Assembly: GCF_033115175.1 (NCBI RefSeq)
Contig: NC_084835.1
Location: forward strand, 55,118,948 to 55,182,947
Length of the DNA: 64,000 bases
Direction of reading: 5' to 3'
Source: Lepus europaeus
Taxonomy: Eukaryota > Chordata > Mammalia > Lagomorpha > Leporidae
In this document: positions 48,173-60,371 of the stretch, piece after piece
Position numbering within the stretch: position 1 is the first letter of the stretch
Layout: every line of letters begins with the position of its first letter
The notes under the pieces: model-generated
Told to the model about the DNA's origin: nothing
Databases searched by the model: none
The model's input: the letters and a program-made list of their open reading frames with translations, nothing else
Made by a program: the position numbers and the translations under genes

Positions 48173-48520
48173 AGGCCAGTGCTGTGGTGTAGCGGGTAAA
48201 GTCACCACCACCTACAGTACCGGAATCTCCTATGGGTGCTGGTTCGAGTCCCGGCTGCTCCACTTCTGATCCAGCTTTCTGCTATGGCCTGGGAAAGCAG
48301 TAGAAGATGGCCCAAGCCCTTGGGCCCCTGCACCCTCATGGGAGACCCGGAAGAAGCTCCTGGCTCTTGATTTCAGATCAGCACATCTCCGGCTGTTGGG
48401 GTCAATTGGGGATGGAAGACTCTCTCTCTCCCTCCCTCTCCCTCTCCCTCTCCTTCTCCCTCTCCTTCTCTGTGTGTATAACTCTGACTTTCAAATAAAT
48501 AAATCAATCAAAAAAAAAAA
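48173..48520 (+). repeat. CSINE, full length, with pyrimidine expansion
   Basis: Head gaggccagtgctgtggtgta and tail 'caaataaataaatcaatcaa'. The pyrimidine tract before the tail is expanded to (CTCCCT)n at about 48420-48470. Imperfect flanking copies of atttggtct(c/t). Confidence 0.92.
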
Positions 48521-49336
48521 TTTGGTCTCAGGCCTATTTGCATTATCACATACTCATGGGTAGGGCTGGTACTAAGTGGAGTTGACTAGAAGAAGAGACA
48601 GCAGGGGTCAAAGACCACATTCTTCCCTCACGGAGGAGATGGGGCACTTTTAGAGCCCAGAATACATGATCAGCCAGGAATTTTGGCTCGATCCTCCAGT
48701 TCTTGAAAGATCTTTCCCTACACGTGAGCTTGTAACTTACCTGAGAAATGCTGAGTCGGGCCTGTAGAATAGGTTTTCCTCCAGTGACATTTGTGCCTTT
48801 GTGGCTTCTATGTTAAGTTTGTTCATCTTAACTAGTCAAAACAAGCTTCTGATTGTCTTGCTTCTCGGAGGTTAGGCTTTGAGAATCAAGCTGAGTTCCC
48901 TGTGCGTCACTGACAGTCACTGACAGTAATAACCACGGGCCCTAGTTACCCTAGGGCAGTTATCTGGCTGGTTTGTAAGCTTGATTGTCCTAGGAGAAAG
49001 AAGGTTCTGATGTCAGAACTGCAGAGGGCAGAGTGTTGAATCTGGTCCCTTTCTGATGACAACTGGACAGTCCTGGAGAGGAAGGGCCCCAGGAGAGCCA
49101 GGAAGACCCTGCCTGCTGCCCACATGTCTTGGCGCCAGCTGGGCACGTCTGTGCTGGGGGGTGCAGTTTTGCCTCTGGGTCCCCAGGATTGGTTGTCTTC
49201 TTATGTAAGAAGACAACTACTTCGGTTCTTTTAGGCTAACGGCTCCAACTTACAGCACTGATAGATCTGCTGCTGCAGTCTGGGTGGAGCCATGGGGTCC
49301 TATCACCACGTACCCTTAAGCCCTTGTTAGAGAAGA
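48521..49336. other. Intergenic, unassigned
   Basis: Unique sequence. A short direct repeat, 'cactgacagt', occurs twice at about 48908-48927. No gene supported. Confidence 0.45.
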
Positions 49337-49632
49337 TGCAGGGGTTAACACTGTGGCACCGTGGGGAAAGCTGCTGCCTATGATGCTGGCATTGTACCAG
49401 TTCAGGTCCTGGCTGCTTCACTTCCAATCCAGCTCCCTGCTAATGTGCCTGGGAAAGCAGTGGAAGATGGATCAAGTGCTTGGGCCCCTGCACCCAAGTG
49501 GGAGACCTAGGTGGAGTTCCAGGATCCTGGCATCAGTCTGGCCCTGCCCTGGCTGTTGGGGCCATCTGGAGAGTGAACCAACAGATGGAAGATTCTCTAA
49601 CTCTCCCTTTCAATTAAATAAACCTTTAAAAT
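49337..49632 (+). repeat. CSINE, divergent
   Basis: 'ggggttaacactgtggcacc' head, 'gcctgggaaagcagtggaag' body, tail 'caattaaataaaccttt'. It is the last SINE before a long SINE-free stretch. Confidence 0.85.
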
Positions 49633-50779
49633 GAAAAGTAAACCATGGTGGTACATGATATGCGTTCTTCTTGTAGTCCAGAAATGAAAGACAAGTCTCA
49701 GTTTCCAAAACAAAGTTAAAAATATCCTCAAATAAATGATATGTCCATGACCTAGTGCACCTTCTGTTGAGAAACCGAGACCATTCACTCATTTTGTTCT
49801 TTGGAAAGCATTTCAGATCAATAGTTATTGAGTCCTAAGTCCCAGGCTTGCTGGCGGAGCTGTAGGATTTGACATTTTGTTGGACGCAGGAGGACACAGA
49901 GACTCATGCGAAGAGAGCCGCAACCGAAAGAGCAGGGTCTGAAGCTCGCCCCCTGCTTCCAGGTCAGTTCCTCCCTGCGTGCCAGGCACCGGGCAGGTGG
50001 AGCACGCTCTGGGACTGTTGCACTTCGCTCAAGCCAATTCACTGGGACTCCCTACCCTGGCTCCAGCTGGTACCTCCCACCTTCTGTTGGCTTTCTGTCA
50101 TTCTTCATTCTCTGAGGTGCTGCTCTGTGTCTGCAGAGTGTTGGGGAGCAGCGACAGTCATGTTCTGTGACCTCAGTTTCTGACTGCAGGAAAGAAGCGC
50201 AAATTTCTCGCATTCTAGCTTCATTTTCCTCCTAGCCTGGGCTGGACAGTGGGACAGGAGGTCTGTGCGAGCCAGCTCAGGGCTGTCGTCTGTCACCATC
50301 TGGGTGAGCCGGCCTGGGCAAAGCACTCAGCAGCTATTTTTAAACTCCCAAATCCATACTTGAGAGCTAGTAATGAGAGGTTTTGTAACTAAGTAGTTTT
50401 TATATATCTGTATCAGCCTTGAGTATCTGACACATCCAAAGAGGACTTGACCCCTGGAAATCCCAATGCCGCCTCGGTACCAAACGAGCTTGTTTCCTGC
50501 TTGCTGCGGAGCTTGTGTCTGGCGTGGTCAATGCCAGCACAGATTGGAATTTTCCATTTAATTGCTGCCAATCACTGGAACATCTGAAGTGATGGGGAGC
50601 TGGCATGAGTGGAAAATTCTAGTGCTGAGCAGCTTAGAATACCCCTGATTAAGAACTATTGGGTTTCACCAGAATACAGAAGTTGGCCTCTCTTGAGTCC
50701 TGTGAAAAATTTTAACCCTAAGCCAACACTTTTACTGTATCACACACTCAAAAATCATGTTGATCTCATGCTACATGTT

Positions 50780-51930
50780 CCGGTTACAGTAACAACAGCG
50801 CGGGCAATGCGCCCCGCAAGCCGGCAGCTGTGCGCACGGGGACCTGGAGGCCGCGCAGAGCTGTGCCCAGGCAGTGCTGCGTCTGGTGAGCCTGACAGGC
50901 TGGGCTTTCCTGTGGCCCAGGTTGGGGTTGGTCCGCTGCCCAGCATCCCCTCTGGACGCCGAGGATGGTCTGGGCGTCAGCCTCTCCCATCTCTCTGCTT
51001 GTCCAAAACACACAGAGGAGACAGCAACTAGGAGAGGTATCAGAGTGAGGAAGGCGGACACGCGGTCACTTGCATCTGTTAGGGCAAAGCCCAGGTGCCT
51101 GCAGAGAACGGGCAGGCCAACCGGCAGGGGGCGCCACGCGGGGCCTGTTTCATCAACGCTGGCTCGCACCCACCTGCTCATCAAGAGCCAGAAAGGAAAT
51201 GATTGTTGAACCCTTCCTTCTAAGGAAACCCTTGTGGGTGTTAATGTCTTACTACTATGGTTGTTAAAAAAAAACAAAAACAACTCCGCCTCCCCACCCC
51301 GAACCGGAGGTGTGCGTGCACCGGCGTCGGGGGACGCAGCCTCCGCACCTGGGGCCGTCCAGCCAGCAGAACTAGCGGGCGCCAGGAGCCACGTGTGCGT
51401 GCTTTGAAACCTTTGTTGGAGGCTTTGGGCCTGGCCGTTTGCTCTTCCCCAAAGGCGGGCTGCTGGGAGCCGGCGCGGCGCTGCCCGCTGGGACGGAACA
51501 TCAGCATTGTTTTCATGGCATGTGAAGCCGCAGTCCTGGTCACAAGAGTGAAGGCTCCTTACTGACGTCCGGGCAGTGACTGGCGCCGTCTCAGAGGAGC
51601 TGTAGGATGGGCACATCTCCGCGCGCACGCTGCCAGGCACGAGTCGCGGCGCCGTTCGCACATGAGACCTAAAACTCGGGTGAACCATCCCGGCCTCTTT
51701 AAGCACCAAGGCCTGCGCTGCCTTTCGGAGTGGGAAATATGCAGGAAGCCACGTCACCTCTGACCCCAGGCCAAAGACAGGCAGGAGAAATGGGGGCCGC
51801 CACTTAGCTGGGGCAGCGCGGTGGGGGCGCAGCACCTCGCTCAGTGCTGCGTGCGAACAGCAGGGACACACGCACTCCACAAACGGAAATGGCCTCGTGG
51901 GCAGGCTCAGCTGTGCCGGAGCCACTGCCA
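50780..51930. other. CpG-rich intergenic block
   Basis: CpG dinucleotides are clearly more frequent than in the surroundings, strongest at about 51290-51680. There are no SINEs. It could be a small CpG island, an enhancer or an undocumented first exon. A 386-codon open frame runs across it on the minus strand (50771-51931) but shows no known domain, and its composition follows the GC-rich DNA. Confidence 0.5.
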
Positions 51931-51937
51931 CCAGGGC

Positions 51938-52053
51938 ACTTCAGAAGTTCATGGAAAATGGCACCGACACAAACGCACTTGGGTGAGACTGGAAAGGACA
52001 CCTGGTTTCTTTTTCTTCTTCTATTTCACGTTTCCCATTCACTTTCTGAAGAG
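51938..52053. mobile_element. Mariner-type miniature inverted-repeat element
   Basis: 'cacttcagaagttcatggaa' at the left is matched by 'cccattcactttctgaagag' at the right as an imperfect inverted pair 115 bases apart. Same end type as the element at 10980-11080. Confidence 0.5.
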
Positions 52054-53794
52054 TCCTTGCGGGCCTGCAGCTTGTTTGTTTTAAATGTGCGTGCTTGCTG
52101 GAGCCTGTACTCTCAGTCACCGCTTGGCTGTGTTCAAACCACCACAGCCATCTCTCTGCAAAGCGAGAGTGTGAAGTGCGGTGAATGAGGTTTGCATCCT
52201 TAAGGGCCAAAGCTGACAGAAACACGGCATTAACACAGAGCTGTACAAATGCAAAGGTCTTACCTTTGGCTGCTGCTTTTAAAACGTGCATCTTAATGTG
52301 AATCCATCTGAACAAAACAGATGAACAGAAGCTCCTGAGAGCAGTCTGGCCATGCTGCTCCAAGTGGAAGACTCGGAATCAGGTGCCCCGGGGGCAGGCG
52401 TCACCGCAGGAGAGTAGGGGGAGCATGGTGTTTCTGGGCAGGAGCCCTGAAAGACTCCCTGGGGGCCGGGGCAGCCTGCTGGCTATGATTTCTGCTTAGC
52501 AGGTAACAGCTCTGCTGTTGCAAAAACAAGCCAGTGCATACAATAAATTAGTCAAAGAAAGACAGGAATTGCTCAGCTTCAGAAACTAGAGGGGTTTGGT
52601 GACAGGCAGCAATGAAGTGGAGAAGTCCCCAATGTCACTAGGTCAGGAAGCCCAGGACAGCAGACGGACTGTTGTCAAGGACAGGGGCATCTGACAGTAA
52701 GCGGTGGTACAGCCGGAAAGGAGAGGCTGCAGAAATGGGTGTGGTGTGTGTGTGCGTGTGCGTTCAGGAGTCGTTCAGAGGCACGACTCACGCCCCCCCC
52801 CCCCCCCCCCCGGTAGACTAGTCCTTTGCTTCCAGGGGGATCCACACAAGACAGCTACCGGAGTGACAAATGGCGCAGACTCGCAGTGCCAGGGTGGGGA
52901 GGGCCCTGCTTCCTCGGGGTTGCTGAATCAGACCACCAGATAGGGATCACAGCCTGGACATGGCCCCGCGCCCCCTTCCTTCCTGATGTCACTGCTAGCA
53001 AGTTTGGAGCCCCTTCCTTACAATTTCTCTAATTTGCTGAGTTCAGAGATTACAACATTTCTTCCAGAGCTTATTAGTGACTCTCTTAAGAGGGAGAAAT
53101 CCTTTCCTTAATTGCTCTTTTCCTTAGTGCTATTTTCTAATCCTCTTTCCAAAATAATCTTAAAAGACATTAAATCAGTGGGTGTGATGACAAGAACTTT
53201 GGGCCCTCCCAATTACTTACATGAGAAGTTTTGAAATTACAGGTTCCATTTGTTCTGTTACAAAGATGCAGAAATGCAAAAAAGAGGTTCTTGCTGAATT
53301 CACGTATTCTAGTTTGGCAGATCGTGTGGGGCCTGTGCGTGGAGCATCAGGTCTCCTGCGGACACAGGTAGTTATAGCTTAGGGATAACAGTCTGATGTG
53401 TTGATGCAGGCCACTTAGAATCTGAAGCCCTCTGAGGCCTAGGAGTTGCACACGTCTGTCGTGGGCTCCCTGGCAGCGTGGCGGCCTTCCAGAACCCAGG
53501 CGCCCTCAGCTGGCCAACAGTGCTCTGGGCACACACACACACACACCCCGCCGAGCTCCTGGTGTGGAGCCCAGAGTCGGGGAAGGAATCCTGAGACGTG
53601 ATCCCACCAGCGCTGTTTTGAGCCGAATATGAAGTAATGACTTTTGAAAAGTCAGAGTGACTGACAGCTGAGTGGAAAGTTTAGCTGGGGCACCACTGGA
53701 AGTGCTTTCCTGAGACAGGTGGTAAACACTTGTCACTTTTTTCCATGTGTGCGCTTTGCTGCTGACAGATAAAAAACAAAAGAAACACCCGGGG
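52054..53794. other. Intergenic sequence between convergent genes
   Basis: Unique sequence free of SINEs, with GT-rich patches at about 52739-52762 and a CA run at about 53530-53547. No gene supported. Confidence 0.45.
52793..52811. repeat. Poly(C) run of 19
   Basis: Nineteen C in a row, preceded by CACG and followed by GGTAG. Poly(G) on the minus strand. Confidence 0.93.
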
Positions 53795-53811
53795 ACAAAC
53801 GTTTGTCACTG

Positions 53812-53817
53812 TTTATT
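53812..53817 (-). promoter_or_regulatory. LDLRAD4: Distal poly(A) signal, LDLRAD4
   Basis: AATAAA on the minus strand, followed by a run typical of a transcript end (ACAGTGACAAACG). It lies about 6 kb after the stop codon. Confidence 0.55.
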
Positions 53818-56800
53818 TTTAATGATTTTGTGGTATGGTCTGGCCACAGCATTAAGAACAAGCAGAAAAATCTTGATTTCATGACTAAGAAAACAGCATT
53901 TAGAGCAACATCTTTCTTTAAAGTGTTTGTTACAGACCTCAGGCCTCAGAACTCTGTACCGGCGCTCATTCAAAGGGATAGATACACGACAGTGGACATC
54001 TTTCTCTATGTAACTGGGAATCACGCTGAAAAGCAAAGTGGTTCTTAAAAAAGCCTTTAATGACTTCTGATTATCATAGCTCACAAACAGATAATGAGAA
54101 CTTCAAATACATTTGTACTTTCTTAATAGATTGCCTTGCAATAAAAATTAAATGACCAAAATGCTGTGAATAGTATTGTACATATTTTTTTAAAACAGCT
54201 TTAAAGTAGACAAGCATACAATGAGAAAATGTGATTTTTGAAAGCCACAGAATGAAAAACAAGCAGGTTAAAACGAGCCGGTTTCACTGTCAGTGAAGTT
54301 TAAGCCTCAGCTCTGGTGCGGGCACACAGCTCAGAACCTTCTCACACTCGCCGGTTCTCCCAAGAGGTTGAACTTAGTAGAGGGAGCTTTGTGTCTGACA
54401 GTAACGCGCCTCTGTCCTAATGCTGGGTCCCTCGGGTGCACCCTGCGGTGTGCAGTGGGGGCCCCCACGCAGTGCCCACGCGAGAGCATCATCCAATGCC
54501 CTTTTAGATGGGTTCTGGAAGGAGGGCTGACTTCACCCCTCAGCACTGACAGTGACACCATGGGGGCCTTTCCACCTTATGGAGGAGCACAGGAGTGACA
54601 GGTCTGACTCTTGGGATGTTCCAGAAGTGGCACATACGCCACGGCAAAGAAAACACATGGGATTTATGGGAATTAAAAACTGCAAATAGGGATCTGGCAG
54701 GCAAACTTCTATGGGCTGATTTTTATGGACAACACTCAGGGGTCCCCACGCCCTGGATTCAACTCTGCTTTTCATGGACATGGTGTTACAAGTCTTTCTT
54801 CCTTTAACAAAATATTAGAACACGTGAAGAAAATGCAGTGGTCACAATCAGACACTAACAGCCGAGCTGGAAGGTTGACACACAGCTGAATGTGTTTTCT
54901 CTGGCCGATGGCAGAACCTCGTTTTGGAGGGGTGAGGATTGCCGAGGGGACCCCAGAAGGAATGGACAGGACAGTTTTCACATGGCTGGCGGGCAGCCAG
55001 TTCCCATCTAAAAATGTGTAACCCACACACATTTTTTCCCTCAGACCAGGCTCTTCTCTTGAATGCACTTGGCTTTCCCTTCCAGCTCTACTGTTAGTTC
55101 ATTGGCTCCACAGCTTCAGTTCATACAGGAAAAAGGCACAGAGAGACTTGTGGCCCACGTGGGCATAAATGCCCCTGTAGCTAAGCAGCGCCCCTTGCTG
55201 TAAGGCAGAGTTACTCAGGGTTGACAGTTTTAACAACAAAAAAGGTGCACCTGGCACTGAGGCCGGACACCTTGCTTGTCCTGCAACATTGGATCCTGTG
55301 AGTTCAGAAAAGCAAGCTGAAATGTCCACATTTTTCCCAAACTCAAACAGAACAAACACTGGTCCAAATGAGCACAACGAACATGATTATAATCGGAAGC
55401 ATCTGGTGGCAACCACAAAGCTGTGGGGCTTTTCCAAATTGATTTTAAGTGTTTTCACAGCAAAGACGCAACTCTGGATTGCTAATATATATGCTGGTCA
55501 TAAACCGTTGCTTGCTCAGACTTCTTTCCCTTGTGTTATAATATTGATATTTAATAGGAAAATAAACTACATAGACTTTTATCTGTATGCATCCATTTGC
55601 AAATTTCCTTACAAAAGAGGACGAAGCACATAGGCATTCACAAATTCTATGCCCTTTCTGTTAAAATTGGTATGATCTGTACATTATTTTACAGTATGAA
55701 CAATTTTCTGTTCTACCCATTGGGTAGGATATGTGCATAATATATTCAACTTATGTACAGCACCTTACAAATAAAAACCTAAGAAAAGACAGACAACTGA
55801 GAAAGCACCATTGCAAGTGAGGCACAGCAAAGGTGGGCGCATCGAGGGCAGGAGGGGGCTCTGTTCCCATTTCTGCTGCAGTGGGAACACCGGGTGCCTA
55901 AGTGGCTTGAAAACTGCCACGCCGGTCTCTGCAAGCAGAGGGCGCCTGCGACAGGCGCGTGCAGCCGGGATGTGCTCTCCACATCCTCTGACTCCTACCG
56001 CGATGCACACAAACAAGCACACGCCGAGGGAGGCAAGCCAAGGAGGAAGGAAGACGGTGCTGTCCCAGCAAGTCACCCTAGGCTCCCGGACAGCAGCCTC
56101 CTGCAGTGGGGGCAGAAGCAGCAGCAGCAAGCAAATGAATGCCCCACCCTGGCAGTGACACAAACCTGAACTACGTGAGAGATGCGGCGCTATGGGTGTA
56201 GAAATAACATAGGGTAAATGACATCTGGATTCCTAGACAACGTGGGCTACTGCATGGCGCACAGTGCTTTATGCTGTGGGCAGTGCAGCTGCTGAGACCT
56301 CTCCTTTGTGACCTGGGGTGAATGCAACGTCTCCTGTCCCCTGTCACCGTTAGAGCATGTGACCCCCACTCTTCAGAAGGGAGACAGCTTCCCTTGCCAA
56401 CTTGCTCTCCCTAAACCCGCTGAGGATGCGGCCCCAGTCAAGGGGAGCAGAGGAAGGTCTGGAGGGGCTCAGGCTCGCACATAAAGGTTGGGTAGCCGCT
56501 GGTGCAGACAAGGAGAGGGGCTGCAACCGTGCTACTGGGGCCCAGGCGTGGCACCAAGCACTGGCTCTAGTCACTTAGACAAGAAAAGCAAAGGGGAACA
56601 GGAACCAAGTACCCTCCCCAGTTTAGCTTTCCTTCATACACTGTGGAGCTTTGGACGGTCTAAGAAAAATGCATGGCAGGCAACTAGAATGAGTGTTGCT
56701 TCCCCAAGTAGCAAAACTCAGCACGCACCTGCAAGCAGGCTCTCTTTGGAGGGGAGCAACGGGTGGCACGCTGGCAGTCTCTGTAGATCAGCCCAAGTCT

Positions 56801-58765
56801 GGTGTGAGGACATAGTTAGGAGTCTTACAGAGAACAATCAGGTACAACATGGGAGGTCACCCAGGTCCCAGAGGGGAACCACTGGCTCTGAGGGAGAATC
56901 ATTGATCTGAACAGATTCTTCTAGGTCAGAGGTGCTGTCTAAAGCGCCTCCTTTTAAGTCCTTCTCATTCTGACAAAGATGATCAAATGGAGAAACTTAG
57001 AAAGTCAAGAATCACTCATGTGTGTGCCTAGTTCCTATGCAGGTGTCAAGCGACCTCTCCATTTCTGCTGGTTCCTGTTTCATCTCTTGTCAGTTTGAGC
57101 TAAAATTAGTGAATAAAAGAACAGTCCTTGTGATAAACTTTTGTAACTTTTAAATAGTCTCCCCTGCTATGTTGGGCATTCTTACAGGCTGGACATGTGT
57201 CCGAGTGTGTGTGTGTGTCTGTGTGTGTTTGCATGCGCGCCTGAGGTATGGGAGGGTGGTCCGGTTTCATTATCAATAAAAAGTAGATCAACTTTTAAAA
57301 GCAAAATTGGTTCCACAATCTCTTTTGCATTAACGATTGCTTTAGTGTGAGGACCGCCAGGATTTCTGAAAAGCAGATCTATGCCAGAAGACTGTGTTCT
57401 CACAGATGGGATTCAGCATCCCTTGTGTTTCACACTGCTGGAAGCCCCTGGGACAAGGGAGAGAAGTCCCCGGGGGCGTTCCGGGGTGCTTGTTCCCTCC
57501 AGATGTTTCTGCCAGCACCACAGTCCCTGCTGGAAATCTTCACTCATTCTTACAGCGGGCAGCAAAGTAAGGACTGCGAAACTTGTGGAGTCGGAGCTGG
57601 AAGGAGAGGTCACCTGATTTAACATCTGGATTGATGACATCATCAGTGATCCTCTCCCCTGGCCAGTCCACCTGGGTCCCCAACTGGAGGACAAGGGGAA
57701 GGCTTTGGGTCATGGCAGTCCCAGCTGCGCTCAAGTTCAGGCTTGAAAAACAGTGGGAAAGGCCAGCTCTGACCGAGGTGACCTCTGCCCTGAGAGCCCC
57801 CTGAGCTCCACTGGGACAAGACCGAGTCCAGCCTCCAAATTTCCACTGCGTCCCTCAAGTGTATGTCAAACAGGGTCATCTGCCTATGGTGACAACCCCA
57901 GTCCTCCAGGCAAACAAAAGCCCAGTGACCTACCCACCTACCGAGATGAGAAGCAGAAACCAGCAGACTGGGGTGAGATAGGACTTGGGTTCAGCAACCA
58001 GCCACTCTCCAGCCCTCAGCTTAAGGGCACCTCACAGAGGAAGCGTCACCTCCGAGACCCATGGGCAGACGCCATCGCGTGCACGCATGCACGCATGCTG
58101 ATTTGGCGCGAAAGCTGCATGGATGGTGGGCATGGAATCAGCGCGTTCTGAGCAGAGGCCTGAGCTGCCAGCAGCAGGCCAGCCGCCCCCGGGCATGCCA
58201 TCTCGGTGCAGCACTCACCGCGCTTACTGGCTGCTGCTGTCACAAAAGCCAGTGCTTACATCTGCAGAAGACAGAAGGTTTTCCCGTTTGTTTGTAAGAA
58301 TGAATGTTTGCAAATATCAGGAAGATTAAAACTGAGAATATTTAGAATTCATTTTCTAGTTGCATTTTAACTGCAAGTTGTGCTTTTTTATCCTGTGCTC
58401 TTAACATCGTCCCCTACGCCCCCTCCTCTGCTGACCATGCTTCCTGGAGGTTTGGGGGGGGAGGGGGCGAAACCCCGCAGGAAGGCATGGCGCCAGGGGT
58501 GGGGGCGTCTGGGGCACGCATCCTCTCAGACTGTATCGCCAATGCCCGAGAGACGCCATGGCTGTGTATACTGCCTTGGGGCTTCTTCCTAGGCGTCAGA
58601 AGCCATTGTTGGCATGGCTCGCCCACGAAGGCCACGTGGGGGCGACCGTCCCTGCAGAAGGCCTGCTCTAAGGTCTCCAGGAAAGTGGGGGGAGGCGGTG
58701 AGGGGCACACTGAGAAGTCACAGATTTCAACAGTACTCAAAATAGCCACCTTGCACTTTCAACAA

Positions 58766-58771
58766 TTTATT
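58766..58771 (-). promoter_or_regulatory. LDLRAD4: Proximal poly(A) signal candidate, LDLRAD4
   Basis: AATAAA on the minus strand about 1.07 kb after the stop codon, followed by TTGTTGAAAGTGC. It could give a short 3' UTR form. Confidence 0.4.
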
Positions 58772-59837
58772 GCATAAAATAAAATATGTTTCTGAATATA
58801 TTTCATGCTACAGTGAAAAAAAATCTAAATTACGGAAGGAACGGCACTAGCGGAGGGGGAGGGCAGCGCCGCGTGGTACTGGATACATAAATGCATGTGT
58901 CGTTTCCTTTTTAATAAAATATGTGCTGAAAACGCTCAGAGTAACTCAGATAACAAGCCTGAAACGCTACACTCGGTGTTTCCTGTCTCTCACCCAAAGG
59001 GCTTCAGAGGCTTCAGGGACGCACTGCTACTTGATGTGAATTCTTGCAGGAAGGATGGCTTTCCTTCATTTGCCTACGTTGGTGAACACCAGGCTACATC
59101 CTCAAATATCTTTCCTTGCACGACTCTGGGGAACATTCTGGGGTATTCCCTGGGCCTAGGAACAATCCACAGGTGAAGAGACAACACACAGAATTCCAGG
59201 TGAAAACAGTGCCCTCCTAGATAAACATTAAGATAGTGCAACCTTTGAGACACAGCAACACAACACAGAGGAGTTCCTTGCATTCATCCGACTTCTCCAC
59301 TTTAGACCTTGGCACACAAAACAGGAATTTTGACTCATACTCTTAAAACAAAAGAAAAGTTCCACACCTTGGAGGAAAAAGCAGACTGGCTGATTCTTCC
59401 TCCTGATAATATATAATAATGCTTCCTTTTGATTCCATGAATTATAAAACCGGCCACTGTGGCCTCTCTCATCTGCAGTCTCCTTTCAGAATTAAATCCT
59501 TCACACACCTCTGCAGGTCCAATCTCACCCTCTCTTCACAGCATCCCTTTCTCGGTTTTCCCCCCTGCCCACCCTGTGCCAAAACCATTCCCGCCCCAAC
59601 CCCCGCCCCCAAATAAACACTGTTCGCGGTCAAACCGGATGGACGTTTGTATTATTTCAGTGTAGTTTACATGCAATTCCCCTGAAAGGACTCAGAAACA
59701 AAGACCGTGTTTGCACATTTGGTTTTACTTAGTTGTACCACGTAAAACTGAACAACACTGTGCACAGGAGGGGCCCCGCGCGGCCTCCTCCTGCCTCGGT
59801 GTCTTTGTCCTCGAGTCAAGTGCACTGTCAGAAGCAA

Positions 59838-60371
59838 TCAGACCAGGTTCCCGGGCTTCCTGTCCTTGCCTTTGGTGGGTTCTATTGTGCTCTCTGGATT
59901 GTTCTGCAGAAACTGCAGTCTGCTGCCCCTGTGCGTGTTGCTGCCGTGCTGGTGATGGAAGAAAGAGGCGCCCGGGCAGCGGCCCACCACCTCGCTGTAG
60001 GGCGGGGGCGGCCCCTCTAGCCTCCCGTGACTGCTGCACGTGGTTGCACTGATGCCCGAGTTGCTGCTCGGTGGGCATGGGCCCCCGTTGTACATGGAGA
60101 TGTCTATCAAATCACTGTCAAATATGGTTCGGTTGGGAGGGGCCCTCACAGACTCCCGGTTGAGTTCCAGCTGCTGTTCAGGGTCCCGGAGCTGCAGGGT
60201 GCAGGGCCCCTGGTAAGGAGGCGGCTCTTCACCGTCGGACAGGGAGATGGTGGGAGGGAGGTCGATCTCTTGCTGCACATATGGGTAAGTGGGCTGGAAG
60301 CGGCTGAACCGATCCCTCTGGATGAAGGCCGGGGCAGTGAACCTGTCCCTGGCCCGCGGGGCATACATGAT
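59838..60371 (-). CDS. LDLRAD4: LDLRAD4 last coding exon (cytoplasmic tail)
   Basis: Encodes the C-terminal 177 residues of LDLRAD4 (formerly C18orf1) and the stop. LDLRAD4 is a single-pass endosomal membrane protein, related to PMEPA1, that dampens TGF-beta signalling by holding SMAD2/3. An acceptor TTGCAG lies at 60372-60377; the exon opens [11 protein letters not shown] and ends RKPGNLV. Counting within this exon, there are two PPPY motifs (50-53 and 122-125) of the kind bound by WW domains of NEDD4-type ubiquitin ligases. A PPNR SMAD-interaction motif sits between them at 78-81. The tail is otherwise rich in Pro, Ser and Arg, and intact. The TTG at the frame's upstream end is intronic and not a start. 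The LDL-receptor class A domain and the membrane helix must lie in exons beyond the right edge. Confidence 0.96.
   Translation of the reverse strand: MMYAPRARDRFTAPAFIQRDRFSRFQPTYPYVQQEIDLPPTISLSDGEEPPPYQGPCTLQLRDPEQQLELNRESVRAPPNRTIFDSDLIDISMYNGGPCPPSSNSGISATTCSSHGRLEGPPPPYSEVVGRCPGASFFHHQHGSNTHRGSRLQFLQNNPESTIEPTKGKDRKPGNLV

Larger units (their letters stand above)
53795..59837 (-). other. LDLRAD4: LDLRAD4 3' UTR (long form)
   Basis: About 6 kb of unique sequence free of recognisable SINEs follows the LDLRAD4 stop codon on the minus strand. It ends in AT-rich sequence with an AATAAA at 53812-53817, where cleavage near 53795 would close the exon. A nearer AATAAA at 58766-58771 could give a form of about 1.1 kb. 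Open frames of up to about 140 codons occur on both strands but match nothing I know. The far end is inferred from the signal, the AT-rich character and the absence of SINEs; a long 3' UTR is known for this gene. Confidence 0.6.
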
